NCBI RefSeq assembly: GCF_014842915.1
Contig: NZ_JACYXI010000013.1
Span: forward strand, 1 to 64,000
DNA: 64,000 bases
Source: Roseibium litorale
Lineage (GTDB): Bacteria; Pseudomonadota; Alphaproteobacteria; Rhizobiales; Stappiaceae
Reading direction: 5' to 3'
This document shows, piece by piece, positions 16,223 through 24,267 of the stretch. Within the stretch, counting starts at the first letter, position 1; every line of letters starts with the position of its first letter. Made by a program: the position numbers and the translations under genes. The notes under the pieces were generated by a model. It was not told the origin of the DNA. It saw only the letters and a program-made list of their open reading frames with translations, and made no database searches.

Positions 16223-17443
16223 ATGCGTTCCAATTCTCCGAAGATCCTTATCTACAGCCACGATTCCTTCGGGCTGGGGCATCTCAGACGCTGCCGGGCA
16301 ATTGCTCATTCGCTGGTCGGCAAGTTTGACGACCTGTCGGTTCTGATTCTGTCCGGTTCGCCGATCATCGGCAGTTTCGAGTTCCGCTCCCGTGTGGATT
16401 TTGTCCGCATTCCGGGTGTCATCAAGCTGCGCGACGGCGAATACACGCCCCTGTCGCTGCATCTGAACATCGATCACACGCTGGCGATCCGCTCCTCGAT
16501 CATCGAGCACACCGCCAAGGTCTTCAATCCGGATGTCTTCATTGTGGACAAGGAGCCGCTGGGCCTGCGCGGTGAAGTGCTGCCGACGCTGGAAGCGCTG
16601 AAGGACACCGACACGCGCCTGGTTCTGGGCCTGCGTGACGTCATGGACGATCCGGAGATCCTGCGCCAGGAATGGGAACGCAAGAACGTCTACCCCGCGC
16701 TGGAAAAGCTTTACGACGAAATCTGGGTTTACGGCCCGGAGGGCATTTGCAATCCGGTTGAGGGGATCGAGCTGCCGGCGGGCGTCGAGGACAAGATGCT
16801 TTACACCGGCTATCTGCGCCGGTCTCTGCCCGAGGGCATGGAGAGCCTGCCGAAGCCGGCTCCCTTCGGCGCGGAGCCCTATATTCTCGTGACGCCCGGC
16901 GGTGGAGGCGACGGCGTCGAGATGGTGGACTGGGTCATGCGGGCCTACGAGGCACGCAAGAACCCGCTCTATCCGGCGCTGATCATCCTCGGCCCCTTCA
17001 TGCCTGCGGCCGCGGTTGCCCAGTTCGTCGAACGCGCCGAGCATCTGCGCGATGTGGAAATCATCCGGTTCACGCCGCAGATCGAACCGTATCTCGCCAA
17101 CGCCACGGCCATCGTCGGCATGGGCGGCTACAACACTTTCTGCGAAATCCTGTCCTTCAACAAGCCGACTCTGATGGTGCCGCGGATCATCCCGCGCCGC
17201 GAACAGGCGATCCGCGCTGCCCGCGCAGAAAACAGTGGTCTGCTGCAGGTTCTGCCCATCGATGCTTATCCGGACCCGGACCTGATGGCCGATGCTCTTG
17301 CCAGCCTGCCCAAGGTGCCGCGTCCCTCCCACGCAGGTGTCGACAACCTGCTTGGCGGTCTCGAGGTCATCGGCTCGCGTGTCGGAGAGATCTTCGAAGA
17401 GGCTCGCGCCGCCCGCCGGGCGCCCCACCTCGTCAATTATTAA
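16223..17443 (+). CDS. GT-B fold glycosyltransferase (MurG/GT28-like)
   Basis: A 406-residue cytoplasmic or membrane-peripheral glycosyltransferase. The N-terminal nucleotide-fold domain starts ILIYSHDSFGLGHLRRCRAI; the GLGH motif at the first loop is typical of MurG-like and UDP-glycosyltransferase families. The C-terminal domain carries YILVTPGGGGDG and the donor-binding MGGYNTFCEILSFNKPTLMV. The acceptor is not predictable. First gene of a five-gene plus-strand operon, divergent from the atypical ABC gene. The frame is open to 16118, but the ATG at 16223 has GGGG 7-10 bases upstream and starts the fold. Confidence 0.85.
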   Translation: MRSNSPKILIYSHDSFGLGHLRRCRAIAHSLVGKFDDLSVLILSGSPIIGSFEFRSRVDFVRIPGVIKLRDGEYTPLSLHLNIDHTLAIRSSIIEHTAKVFNPDVFIVDKEPLGLRGEVLPTLEALKDTDTRLVLGLRDVMDDPEILRQEWERKNVYPALEKLYDEIWVYGPEGICNPVEGIELPAGVEDKMLYTGYLRRSLPEGMESLPKPAPFGAEPYILVTPGGGGDGVEMVDWVMRAYEARKNPLYPALIILGPFMPAAAVAQFVERAEHLRDVEIIRFTPQIEPYLANATAIVGMGGYNTFCEILSFNKPTLMVPRIIPRREQAIRAARAENSGLLQVLPIDAYPDPDLMADALASLPKVPRPSHAGVDNLLGGLEVIGSRVGEIFEEARAARRAPHLVNY

Positions 17444-17490
17444 GGCTGCCTGTCCTCAGACCGCCTGAAGCCCGTTTTAAAGAGACCAAC

Positions 17491-18711
17491 ATGTCCCGCA
17501 TTGCCGTTGTGGTGAAAGGCTATCCGCGCCTTTCGGAAACCTTTATCGCTCAGGAAATTCTCGGGCTTGAGCGGCGCGGCATACCGATCCTGATCGTTGC
17601 CCTGCGCAAGCCTTACGATCCCTTCATTCACGAGCTGCACCGGCAGATCTCCGCCGAAGTGCTTTACCTGCCGGAATATGTGAAGGACGACCCTGCCCGT
17701 GTGGCGCGGGCCAAACGCTGGGCAGAACAACAGCCGACTTATGCAGATGCCAAGGCGCTGTTTGATGCGGACTACGCGAAGGAGCACAACGCCGGGCGCC
17801 AGCGCCGCTGGGCGCAGGGCTGCGTCTTTGCCCATGAACTGCCGGAAGACGTGACCTGGATCCACACCCACTATCTGCACACCCCCTGCTCCGTTGCCCG
17901 CTATGCGGCGCATCTGTCGGGCAAGGGCTGGTCGTTCTCGGCCCATGCCAAGGACATCTGGACCAGCGCGGAATGGGACCTGCGCACCAAGCTGGATGAC
18001 GCGGCCTGGGGCGTGACCTGCACCGGCGTCAATGTGGACCATCTCAGGGGCCTCTCCGCGAACCCGGACAAGGTCGAGCTGGTCTATCACGGACTGGATT
18101 TCACCGGCTTTCCGGAACCCAAGGCAGAACCTGCGGAGCGGGACGGAACGGGTGATCCCGTGCGCATCGTTTCCGTTGGCCGGGCCGTCGAGAAGAAGGG
18201 CTATGACGATCTTCTGAAAGCCCTGACCCTGCTGCCGTCTTCGCTCAACTGGCACTTCACCCATATCGGCGGGGGCGAACTGTCCGACGAGCTGAAGGTC
18301 CTGGCGGACCGGTATGGCCTATCGGACCGGATCACCTGGCGGGGCGCGCAGCCGCGCGAGGAAGTCATCAAGTCCTGCTCGGAATCCGATCTCTTCGTCC
18401 TGCCCTCCAAGCTTGCCAAATCCGGCGACCGGGACGGGCTGCCGAACGTGCTGATGGAAGCTCAGTCCATGGGCCTGTGCTGCCTGTCCACCAGCGTCTC
18501 CGCCATCCCCGAACTGATCCGGAACGGCGAGACCGGCGTCTTGGTGCCGCCTGCGGATGCGGAAGCCCTTGCGGGGGCGCTGGCCGATCTGATTGCGCAG
18601 CCGCAAAGCCGTGATAGGCTGGGCCGTGCCGCGTCCGCGCATGTGCGCTCCACCTTTGCCAGCGCACCGGGGCTCGACCGGCTGGCGGACAAGTTCCGCA
18701 AGGTTCTTTAA
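17491..18711 (+). CDS. Glycosyltransferase family 4
   Basis: A 406-residue GT-B retaining glycosyltransferase. The N-terminal acceptor domain opens IAVVVKGYPRLSETFIAQEI, a sequence common to exopolysaccharide GT4 enzymes. The C-terminal GT4 domain begins VRIVSVGRAVEKKGYDDLLK near residue 225 and contains the donor-binding block SESDLFVLPS, then GLPNVLMEAQSMGL with the conserved Glu of the EX7E motif. Second gene of the operon, 47 bp after the first. It probably adds one sugar of the same glycan. Confidence 0.9.
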   Translation: MSRIAVVVKGYPRLSETFIAQEILGLERRGIPILIVALRKPYDPFIHELHRQISAEVLYLPEYVKDDPARVARAKRWAEQQPTYADAKALFDADYAKEHNAGRQRRWAQGCVFAHELPEDVTWIHTHYLHTPCSVARYAAHLSGKGWSFSAHAKDIWTSAEWDLRTKLDDAAWGVTCTGVNVDHLRGLSANPDKVELVYHGLDFTGFPEPKAEPAERDGTGDPVRIVSVGRAVEKKGYDDLLKALTLLPSSLNWHFTHIGGGELSDELKVLADRYGLSDRITWRGAQPREEVIKSCSESDLFVLPSKLAKSGDRDGLPNVLMEAQSMGLCCLSTSVSAIPELIRNGETGVLVPPADAEALAGALADLIAQPQSRDRLGRAASAHVRSTFASAPGLDRLADKFRKVL

Positions 18712-18731
18712 GCAGAAAGCGGGACACCGCC

Positions 18732-19883
18732 TTGAAGATCGCATTCACCGCGCCGATGAAACCGCTGGACGATCCGGTTCCCTCCGGAGACCGGACCATG
18801 GGCCGCCTGATCGTTCAGGCGCTGGAGCTGGGCGGCCATGAGGTGCGCGTCGCGAGCCGGTTCCGTACCTGGGTGAAGGAAGGCGGCGACGCCGCGATCC
18901 TGACCCGCGAGACCGAAGGCCTGAGTGAGGCCGACCGGATCACCCGGGAGTGGGAGGCAGAGGGCTACCGGCCCGACGTGTTCCTGACCTATCACCTCTA
19001 TCACAAGGCGCCGGACTGGATCGGCCCGGCGCTTGCCGACCGGTTCAACCTGCCCTACGCGATCATCGAGGCAAGCCGTGCCCCAAAGCGTCAGACAGGC
19101 CCCTGGGCACTGGGATTCAGGGCAGCCGATGACGCCCTGGCCCGCGCCGATGTGGTCGGCGCGCTTCACCATGCGGATGCGGAATGTCTTGGCGCTGTGC
19201 TTCAGCGGGACCGGCTGAAGATCCTGTTACCGTTTCTGGACACCCTGCCGTTCGAGACCGCAGCAGACCTCGTGATCAAGCATCACAAGGCTCCCAAACT
19301 GCTGGCCGCCGGCATGATGCGCGAGGGCGACAAGACCCGCTCCTATGAGGTTCTGGCGGACGCCCTTTCCCGCTGCATGGATCTCGACTGGTCCCTGACC
19401 GTCATCGGCGACGGGCCTAACCGGGCCTATGTGGAAAGCCTGTTCCCGCCCGAGCGCACCAGCTTTCTCGGCGCCCTGCCGCCGGAACAGATGCCACAGC
19501 ATTATGCCGCGCACGATCTTTTCGTCTGGCCGGCCATCCGCGAGGCCTTCGGCTTTGTGTTTCTCGAAGCCCAGGCGTCCGGCCTCGGCGTTGTTGCAGG
19601 CAGCACCTTCGGCGTGCCGGACATCGTTCAGGACGGCAAGACCGGTCTGCTGGCGCCTGAAGGCGATGCGGAGGCCTTTGCCGCCCATCTGCGCGCCCTG
19701 ATCCCCGACCCGGCGCGCATAGAGCAGCTTGGAGAGGAGGCTGCGCGCCATATCCGCTTCCGGCACACGCTGGAGATGGGATGCGCGCGGCTGAATGCCT
19801 TCCTTGAAACGGCTCTCGACAACCGCTGGCAGCGCAGCACCGCGCCCCGCCGTCCGCACCAATCCTCCGGCCAGCCTCTATGA
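18732..19883 (+). CDS. Glycosyltransferase family 4 (TTG start)
   Basis: A 383-residue GT-B glycosyltransferase with the N-terminus KIAFTAPMKPLDDPVPSGDR, in which GDR is the first donor or acceptor loop. The C-terminal block VWPAIREAFGFVFLEAQASG carries the GT4 EX7E motif, followed by GKTGLLAPEGDAEAFA. The start is the TTG at 18732: the strand KIAFTAPM is needed for the fold, and the first ATG (18756) would cut it off. Third gene in the operon, 20 bp after the previous stop. Another hexosyl transfer step in the same pathway is likely. Confidence 0.86.
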   Translation: MKIAFTAPMKPLDDPVPSGDRTMGRLIVQALELGGHEVRVASRFRTWVKEGGDAAILTRETEGLSEADRITREWEAEGYRPDVFLTYHLYHKAPDWIGPALADRFNLPYAIIEASRAPKRQTGPWALGFRAADDALARADVVGALHHADAECLGAVLQRDRLKILLPFLDTLPFETAADLVIKHHKAPKLLAAGMMREGDKTRSYEVLADALSRCMDLDWSLTVIGDGPNRAYVESLFPPERTSFLGALPPEQMPQHYAAHDLFVWPAIREAFGFVFLEAQASGLGVVAGSTFGVPDIVQDGKTGLLAPEGDAEAFAAHLRALIPDPARIEQLGEEAARHIRFRHTLEMGCARLNAFLETALDNRWQRSTAPRRPHQSSGQPL

Positions 19884-19893
19884 TCCCTGCTCT

Positions 19894-21048
19894 ATGACCC
19901 TTTCCGCCTTCCTCCACGTCCAGCACCTTCTGGGCACCGGCCATGCCGTGCGCACAGCTGCCATCGGCAAGGCCCTGGCCGCAGGCGGTGTTCATGTGAC
20001 GCTCGCCACCGGCAACCTGCTGCCACCGACCCTCGACACATCCGGTCTTGAGGTGGTCCAGCTGCCGCCGGTCAAAAGCCCGGATGCGGTCTTCAACCGG
20101 CTGGTGACCCCGGACGGCACCCCCATTGACGACGCCTGGCAAAAGGCCCGCGTTGCAGAAACGCTCAAGGCCTTTTCCGCCCGCCCCTATGACCTGCTCC
20201 TGACCGAGACCTATCCCTTCGGACGGCGCCAGTTCGAATTCGAATTGTCCGGGCTTTTGCAGCTTGCGAAATCCTCATCCCGGAAGCCACTGATCGCCAC
20301 CTCCATCCGCGACATTCTCGTGCGCAAGCAGGAGCTCTGGAAAGAGGAGTGGATGGCCGATCAGGCGCGGGCTAATTACGACCGCATCCTCGTTCATTCC
20401 GATCCCGAGTTCGTCCGCCTTGCCGACAGCTTCCCCTTTGCCGAAAGGGTCGAACATCTGGTGCGCTACACCGGCTTTGTCGGCGGCGGGCCGCGTCCGG
20501 TGCCGCCGGAAGGCGACGGAGAGGATGAGGTGATCGTCTCCTGCGGCGGCGGAGCCGTTGCGGAAAACCTGCTTGCGGCCGCCCTTGATGCCCGTCCCCT
20601 GTCCCGAAGAGCCGACGACACTACTTGGCGTCTGCTTGTTGGCCATGACATTCCGGAAGCGGATTTTGCGGCCTACTGCGCCCGCGCCTCGGAAGGTGTC
20701 ATCGTGGAACGGGCAAGACGGGATTTCCCGGGCCTTCTTCAGCGCGCCCGTCTCTCCGTCTCCCAGGCCGGATACAACACGGTGCTCGACATCCTGATTG
20801 CAGGTGTGGCCGCCGTCTTCGTGCCTTTCGCGCAGGTGAAGGAAACCGAGCAAACCCAGCGCGCCGAAGCCCTTTCCGCCCATGGCAGAGCGATCGTCAC
20901 CCCGGAACAGAACCTGACGCCGGAGCGTCTGGCTACCGCCGTGGACGATGCCCTTGCCCTGCCGCGCAAGGAGACCCATGTCCGCCTGGGCGGGGCCGAG
21001 GAAAGCGCCCGCATCCTGCTGGAAGACCTGAAAGCCAGAGCTGCATGA
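19894..21048 (+). CDS. GT-B glycosyltransferase (MurG/GT28-like), second copy
   Basis: A 384-residue enzyme of the same broad type as the first gene of the operon. The N-terminus has HVQHLLGTGHAVRTAAIGKAL with the G-x-GH loop, the C-terminal domain begins EVIVSCGGGAVAENLL, and the donor-binding part is VSQAGYNTVLDILIAGVAAV followed by VKETEQTQRAEALSAHG. The two MurG-like enzymes of the operon are diverged from each other, so they probably act on different linkages. The frame is open to 19795 inside the preceding gene, but the ATG at 19894 begins the fold. Its stop overlaps the next start as ATGA, showing translational coupling. Confidence 0.83.
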   Translation: MTLSAFLHVQHLLGTGHAVRTAAIGKALAAGGVHVTLATGNLLPPTLDTSGLEVVQLPPVKSPDAVFNRLVTPDGTPIDDAWQKARVAETLKAFSARPYDLLLTETYPFGRRQFEFELSGLLQLAKSSSRKPLIATSIRDILVRKQELWKEEWMADQARANYDRILVHSDPEFVRLADSFPFAERVEHLVRYTGFVGGGPRPVPPEGDGEDEVIVSCGGGAVAENLLAAALDARPLSRRADDTTWRLLVGHDIPEADFAAYCARASEGVIVERARRDFPGLLQRARLSVSQAGYNTVLDILIAGVAAVFVPFAQVKETEQTQRAEALSAHGRAIVTPEQNLTPERLATAVDDALALPRKETHVRLGGAEESARILLEDLKARAA

Positions 21049-21809
21049 CTGCCGAATTCGACCGTTTTCAAGAGGAACTGACCGCACATCTCGACTGGTT
21101 TGCCGAACGGGGCCGCAAGGTCCGCTTCTGGTGGCGCGATGATGATGCGATCGAGCCGACCGCGGATCTGGACCGGCTGCTGGCGATTGCCAACCGGCAT
21201 CAGGTGGATGTGGCACTGGCGGTCATCCCTAAGGATGCGACCGGGGCTCTGGCGGAGCGCCTCAAGGACGAGCCCCATGCGATCGTGCTGCAGCATGGCT
21301 GGCAGCACAAGAACTTTCAGCGCAAGGACCTTGGCGAGAAAGCCGCGGAACTTGGCACCCGCCGGGACGTGGAAGAGCTGACCGGACAGCTGGCGGAGGG
21401 CAAGGCGCGGCTGGAACAGCTGTTCGGCCCGCGCTTTGTGCCCGCCATTGTGCCACCCTGGAATCGGATCGCGCCGGAGGTCTCCCGCGCTCTGCCCAAG
21501 ATCGGCCTGCCGGGACTGTCGACCTTCACCTTCCTGAATTTTCCGCGGGCCCATCAGGTGCAGTCCCACGTGGACATCATCAAGTGGAAGAAGGACCGCC
21601 GTTTCATCGGCTGGAATTCCGCCCGTCTGCGCCTGGACCTGCAGCTCTGCCGCCGCCGGACCAATCCGTCCGAGCCGCTCGGCATCCTCTCCCATCATCT
21701 GGCCCATGACGAAGGCTGCTACGCGTTTCTGGACAGGTTCCTGGCCATCGCCGCCCACCATCCGGGCGCGGAATGGCCCCGGGTGAAAGATCTGTTTGCG
21801 GCAGAATGA
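21045..21809 (+). CDS. Polysaccharide deacetylase-like (NodB-homology) protein
   Basis: A 254-residue protein with the carbohydrate-esterase-4 pattern in diverged form: FWWRDDDAIEP near 29-39 (catalytic-base and metal Asp), LQHGWQHKNFQ near 83-93 (metal His pair), PPWNRIAPEV near 139-148 and LSHHLAHDEGC near 209-219 (final His). It would remove acetyl groups from an amino sugar of the glycan made by the upstream transferases. No signal peptide is visible, so it would act in the cytoplasm on a precursor, unlike secreted CE4 enzymes. The start overlaps the previous stop by 4 bases (ATGA). Last clear member of the glycan operon. Confidence 0.8.
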   Translation: MTAEFDRFQEELTAHLDWFAERGRKVRFWWRDDDAIEPTADLDRLLAIANRHQVDVALAVIPKDATGALAERLKDEPHAIVLQHGWQHKNFQRKDLGEKAAELGTRRDVEELTGQLAEGKARLEQLFGPRFVPAIVPPWNRIAPEVSRALPKIGLPGLSTFTFLNFPRAHQVQSHVDIIKWKKDRRFIGWNSARLRLDLQLCRRRTNPSEPLGILSHHLAHDEGCYAFLDRFLAIAAHHPGAEWPRVKDLFAAE

Positions 21810-21818
21810 GTTGACGTC

Positions 21819-22292
21819 ATGTCCAAAAGCACGCCCGCGACCCAGGTCCTTTCCAAGGCCGGAATTGCCTTCACACTCGTGACCTATGACTATGACCCGA
21901 ATGCGGAACGGGTCGGCCTGCAGGCAGCTGAGGCGATCGGCGTGCCGCCATCGGAAGTGTTCAAGACCCTGATGCTGGAACTGGACGGCAAGCCGGTCTG
22001 TGCGATTGTTCCCTCCGACGAGGAGGTCAACATGAAGAAGCTGGCGGCAGCCCTTGGCGGCAAGTCGGCACAGATGATGAAACCGGTGAACGCCGAACGG
22101 CTGACCGGCTACAAGGTCGGCGGCATCAGCCCCCTCGGCCAGCGAAAGAGCGTACCAACCGCCCTGGACGAACTGGCGACGCTTTACGACGAGATCTTCC
22201 TCAACGGCGGCCAGCGCGGCCTCCAGATCCGCGTTGATCCGGAAGACCTGATCAAGGTCCTGAACTGTCAGGTTGCCGACCTGGTGCGGTGA
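21819..22292 (+). CDS. ybaK: YbaK/EbsC-type Cys-tRNA(Pro) deacylase
   Basis: A 157-residue editing protein of the INS superfamily that hydrolyses Cys-tRNA(Pro) made by mistake by prolyl-tRNA synthetase. It shows the family features: STPATQVLSKAGIAF at the N-terminus, GVPPSEVFKTLMLELDGK with the catalytic Lys, VNMKKLAAALGGKSAQMM, and GYKVGGISPLGQRKSVPT, the signature loop of YbaK. Length is normal. It follows the deacetylase gene by 9 bp with the same direction, so it may be read through with the glycan operon, but its role is housekeeping. Confidence 0.93.
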   Translation: MSKSTPATQVLSKAGIAFTLVTYDYDPNAERVGLQAAEAIGVPPSEVFKTLMLELDGKPVCAIVPSDEEVNMKKLAAALGGKSAQMMKPVNAERLTGYKVGGISPLGQRKSVPTALDELATLYDEIFLNGGQRGLQIRVDPEDLIKVLNCQVADLVR

Positions 22293-22347
22293 GGGAGATA
22301 CCCGCAGACTGATCCTGGACGAAGCTGGCCCGGGATCCACGAGTGTC

Positions 22348-22905
22348 TCACGTCGAGAATATCTTCCACCAAGGTTCAGCACCGGCAGTCTCGATTTGCT
22401 TCGGAGAGACCAGGGCCGATTTCTGTTCCTGTTGCTGGCTGCCGCAAATAATTTTCCACAAAACCTCAGCCTTGAGCATAAGACAACCTATGTTCTCTTT
22501 CTCTCCTTCAAGAAAGCTATTGTAGAAAACATAGTACGCTCCGGCCTTTTCCTCAGAGAAATAACCGGTAGAGCAGGAGGTGATGGCCAACTTCAACTGA
22601 TCGATGTCGATCTTGTAGGAGTAGAAATCCTGCCCCTTGATGGCATCCAGTTTCTTCGCCTGGACCAACATCGTGTATCAAGCGTAATTCCAGATCCAGT
22701 CGCCGCCGAATTCAGATTCCAGCTTGGCGCCCTGCAAACTGGTGGTGCCAAGTCCGAAACCGTTGTCATTAGACTGTTGCTGTATGAAAGCCAGATTGAC
22801 GCTGGTAATTGCATCCTCGCGGATCATCTCCCCCATGTTTGACGATGCAGCCATGACGTCATAAGTCCACACCGAGCGTTCTTTCAACACATTCACCAAA
22901 GTCAT
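22348..22905 (-). pseudogene. DUF6615-like protein broken by an in-frame TGA
   Basis: One frame reads 75 codons from the ATG at 22905 (MTLVNVLKERSVWTYDVMAA), meets TGA at 22678-22680, and continues without shift for 110 more codons to 22348. Joined, the protein reads EFGGDWIWNYA-stop-YTMLVQAKKLD, then GAYYVFYNS, GCLMLKAEVLW and AEPWWKIFS. These blocks follow the order that I associate with DUF6615 proteins (GADWEWW, QAKRL, FYN, PWH), whose core looks nuclease-like. The stop falls where a Trp codon (TGG) would be natural, so a single G-to-A change explains it. Lower GC than the flanks suggests acquisition by transfer. It is called a pseudogene unless the TGA is read through. The family name is tentative. 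Confidence 0.6.
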
Positions 22906-23126
22906 AGCAGGCTGCCTCTCTCAGAACCGGCCCCAGTCACCGGGCTTGTTCGAAGGACGCTGCAAGCAGCTCCTTTGTGACGCCATCCCTGATCAACTTG
23001 GCAACGGGCAGGCTGCGCAATCCATTCCCGCCAACAGTCGCTGTCTCACACGAGTTCTTTCCCAGCAGGAACTGGCGAGGTAGGATCTGGCAGTCCGTTT
23101 CCTTCTCCTGACATCGAGTTTCCCCA
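22906..23126. other. Intergenic region, nothing recognised
   Basis: I see no gene or clear regulatory element; the short frames here on the minus strand are unlike any protein that I recognise. Confidence 0.4.
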
Positions 23127-23432
23127 GTGACCGACACGCTCTATCTGCTTCAGCCGGGCTTTTCCGATCCGGCCTATCCGGGTGACACGTTCTATTGCTG
23201 GCACTGCGCGCTGATGGAGGGGGTATTGGCCTCGTTTCCAGAGCTGGCGGCAAGGATCGATGTCAGGCGGATTGCCTGGCCGAGGCCGCGCGCGGAAATC
23301 GTGGAGTTGCTTGGAGAAGAGAACCAATCATTGCCGGTTCTGGTTCTGGCGGAAGGCGGGTCCATCAATGACAAGGACGCGATCCTCAGCGCCTTGAGCG
23401 AGCGGCACGGGTTTCCCCTGCCCCACCCGTGA
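23127..23432 (+). CDS. DUF3088 family protein (thioredoxin-fold-like)
   Basis: A 101-residue protein matching the DUF3088 pattern from end to end: LYLLQPGFSDPAYPGDTFYC, then CWHC (Cys24 and Cys27) at the start of the first helix, ARIDVRRIAWPRPRAEIVEL, NQSLPVLVLAEG and the C-terminal DKDAILSALSERHGFPLPHP. The CxxC placement, followed later by a Pro preceding a strand (SLPVLVL), resembles thioredoxin or glutaredoxin folds. A redox role is plausible but unproven. The GTG at 23127 is chosen because the family starts with a strand just before LQPGF; there is no good ribosome-binding site. Confidence 0.82.
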   Translation: MTDTLYLLQPGFSDPAYPGDTFYCWHCALMEGVLASFPELAARIDVRRIAWPRPRAEIVELLGEENQSLPVLVLAEGGSINDKDAILSALSERHGFPLPHP

Positions 23433-23466
23433 CCTCATACCAACCCAGGACTCCAAAATTGTCTCC

Positions 23467-23573
23467 GCGCCGTCCCGGCCTTGAGCCGGGACCTGCCTTA
23501 AATCTATATTATTCTCAATAGAATAAACAAATGGGAGATCCCGGATCTACGCTTCGCTTCGTCCGGGAAGGCT
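23467..23573. repeat. Dispersed palindromic intergenic repeat (copy 1)
   Basis: It begins GCGCCGTCCCGGCCTTGAGC, which pairs with the following CCGGGAC, and ends with GATCCCGGATCTACGCTTCG and TCCGGGAAGG. A related copy is at 60708-60815 with the same CGCGCCGTCCCGGCCTTG head and GATCCTGGATCTCCGCTCCG tail. It lies between convergent genes. Confidence 0.55.
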
Positions 23574-23602
23574 CCATGGAAAGGTGAGCTTACCAGCCTA
23601 GG

Positions 23603-24199
23603 TCAAGCCACAACCGGCTTAACCAGACGCATGCGCCAGGTAACGCCCTTCTTGTCGGAGACGAGGCGGTAGTCGTCGAGGACTTCCCACTTCGTTTCGT
23701 CATCGGTTGCTTCCCACAGCTTGGCGATCAGCTTGTTGGCACCGCTTTCCGGGCGCTTGGGCGAATACATGGACAGGGCAATGACGCCGTCCTGCTTCAG
23801 GAACGGCACATAGCGGGCTACGAGGGCTGCCGGGTCTTCGGCGAAATGCAGGACTTCGTTGAAGACGATGGCGGAGAAGCTTTCGCCGTCTTTCGGCTCG
23901 AATGTGTGCATGTCGCCAGCCCGGAGCGAAGCGATAGACGGATCGACATTGGCGATCTCGAGCGCGGACGGTGCCAGATCCATGCCGACATAGCGCTTGA
24001 TGCCCATGGGCTGCAGGCGCTCGTAGAGCAGGCCTTCGCCGCAGCCGATATCCAGAACCTCTTCCATGGAGCCGGTGAGGTTCAGCCACATGCCGATGAT
24101 GCCGTAGCGGCCGCTTTCGGGCAGCGAGCGCAGAAAGGCCCAGCGGCCGGCTTCGTATTCCTCATTCCAGCCTTCAGCGGTGGTGGCGTTCTTGGACAT
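23603..24199 (-). CDS. Class I SAM-dependent methyltransferase
   Basis: A 198-residue Rossmann-fold methyltransferase with motif I VLDIGCGEGLLYERL near residue 45, motif II acidic residue in YVGMDLAPSALEIA, and motif IV-V FSAIVFNEVLHFAEDP. The substrate is unknown. The ATG at 24199 (MSKNATTAEG) has GGAG 8 bases upstream and is preferred to the upstream start at 24271, whose extra 24 residues look non-coding. It is last in line after the peptide ABC operon (68-bp gap), so co-transcription is possible but functional linkage is not evident. Confidence 0.85.
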   Translation of the reverse strand: MSKNATTAEGWNEEYEAGRWAFLRSLPESGRYGIIGMWLNLTGSMEEVLDIGCGEGLLYERLQPMGIKRYVGMDLAPSALEIANVDPSIASLRAGDMHTFEPKDGESFSAIVFNEVLHFAEDPAALVARYVPFLKQDGVIALSMYSPKRPESGANKLIAKLWEATDDETKWEVLDDYRLVSDKKGVTWRMRLVKPVVA

Positions 24200-24267
24200 G
24201 TATTCTCCAGACACTGCGCCCGCATCACGCCTTCCGGCGGCGGGCCACTTCAATTCAGGTTTGAGGA

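Noticed and set aside
20739..22382. 547-codon open frame on the minus strand
   Set aside because: Antisense to the glycosyltransferase, deacetylase and ybaK genes, all with clear motifs.
22273..22842. 189-codon frame on the plus strand
   Set aside because: It overlaps the broken DUF6615-like frame on the other strand, whose residues match family blocks; the plus-strand translation shows none.
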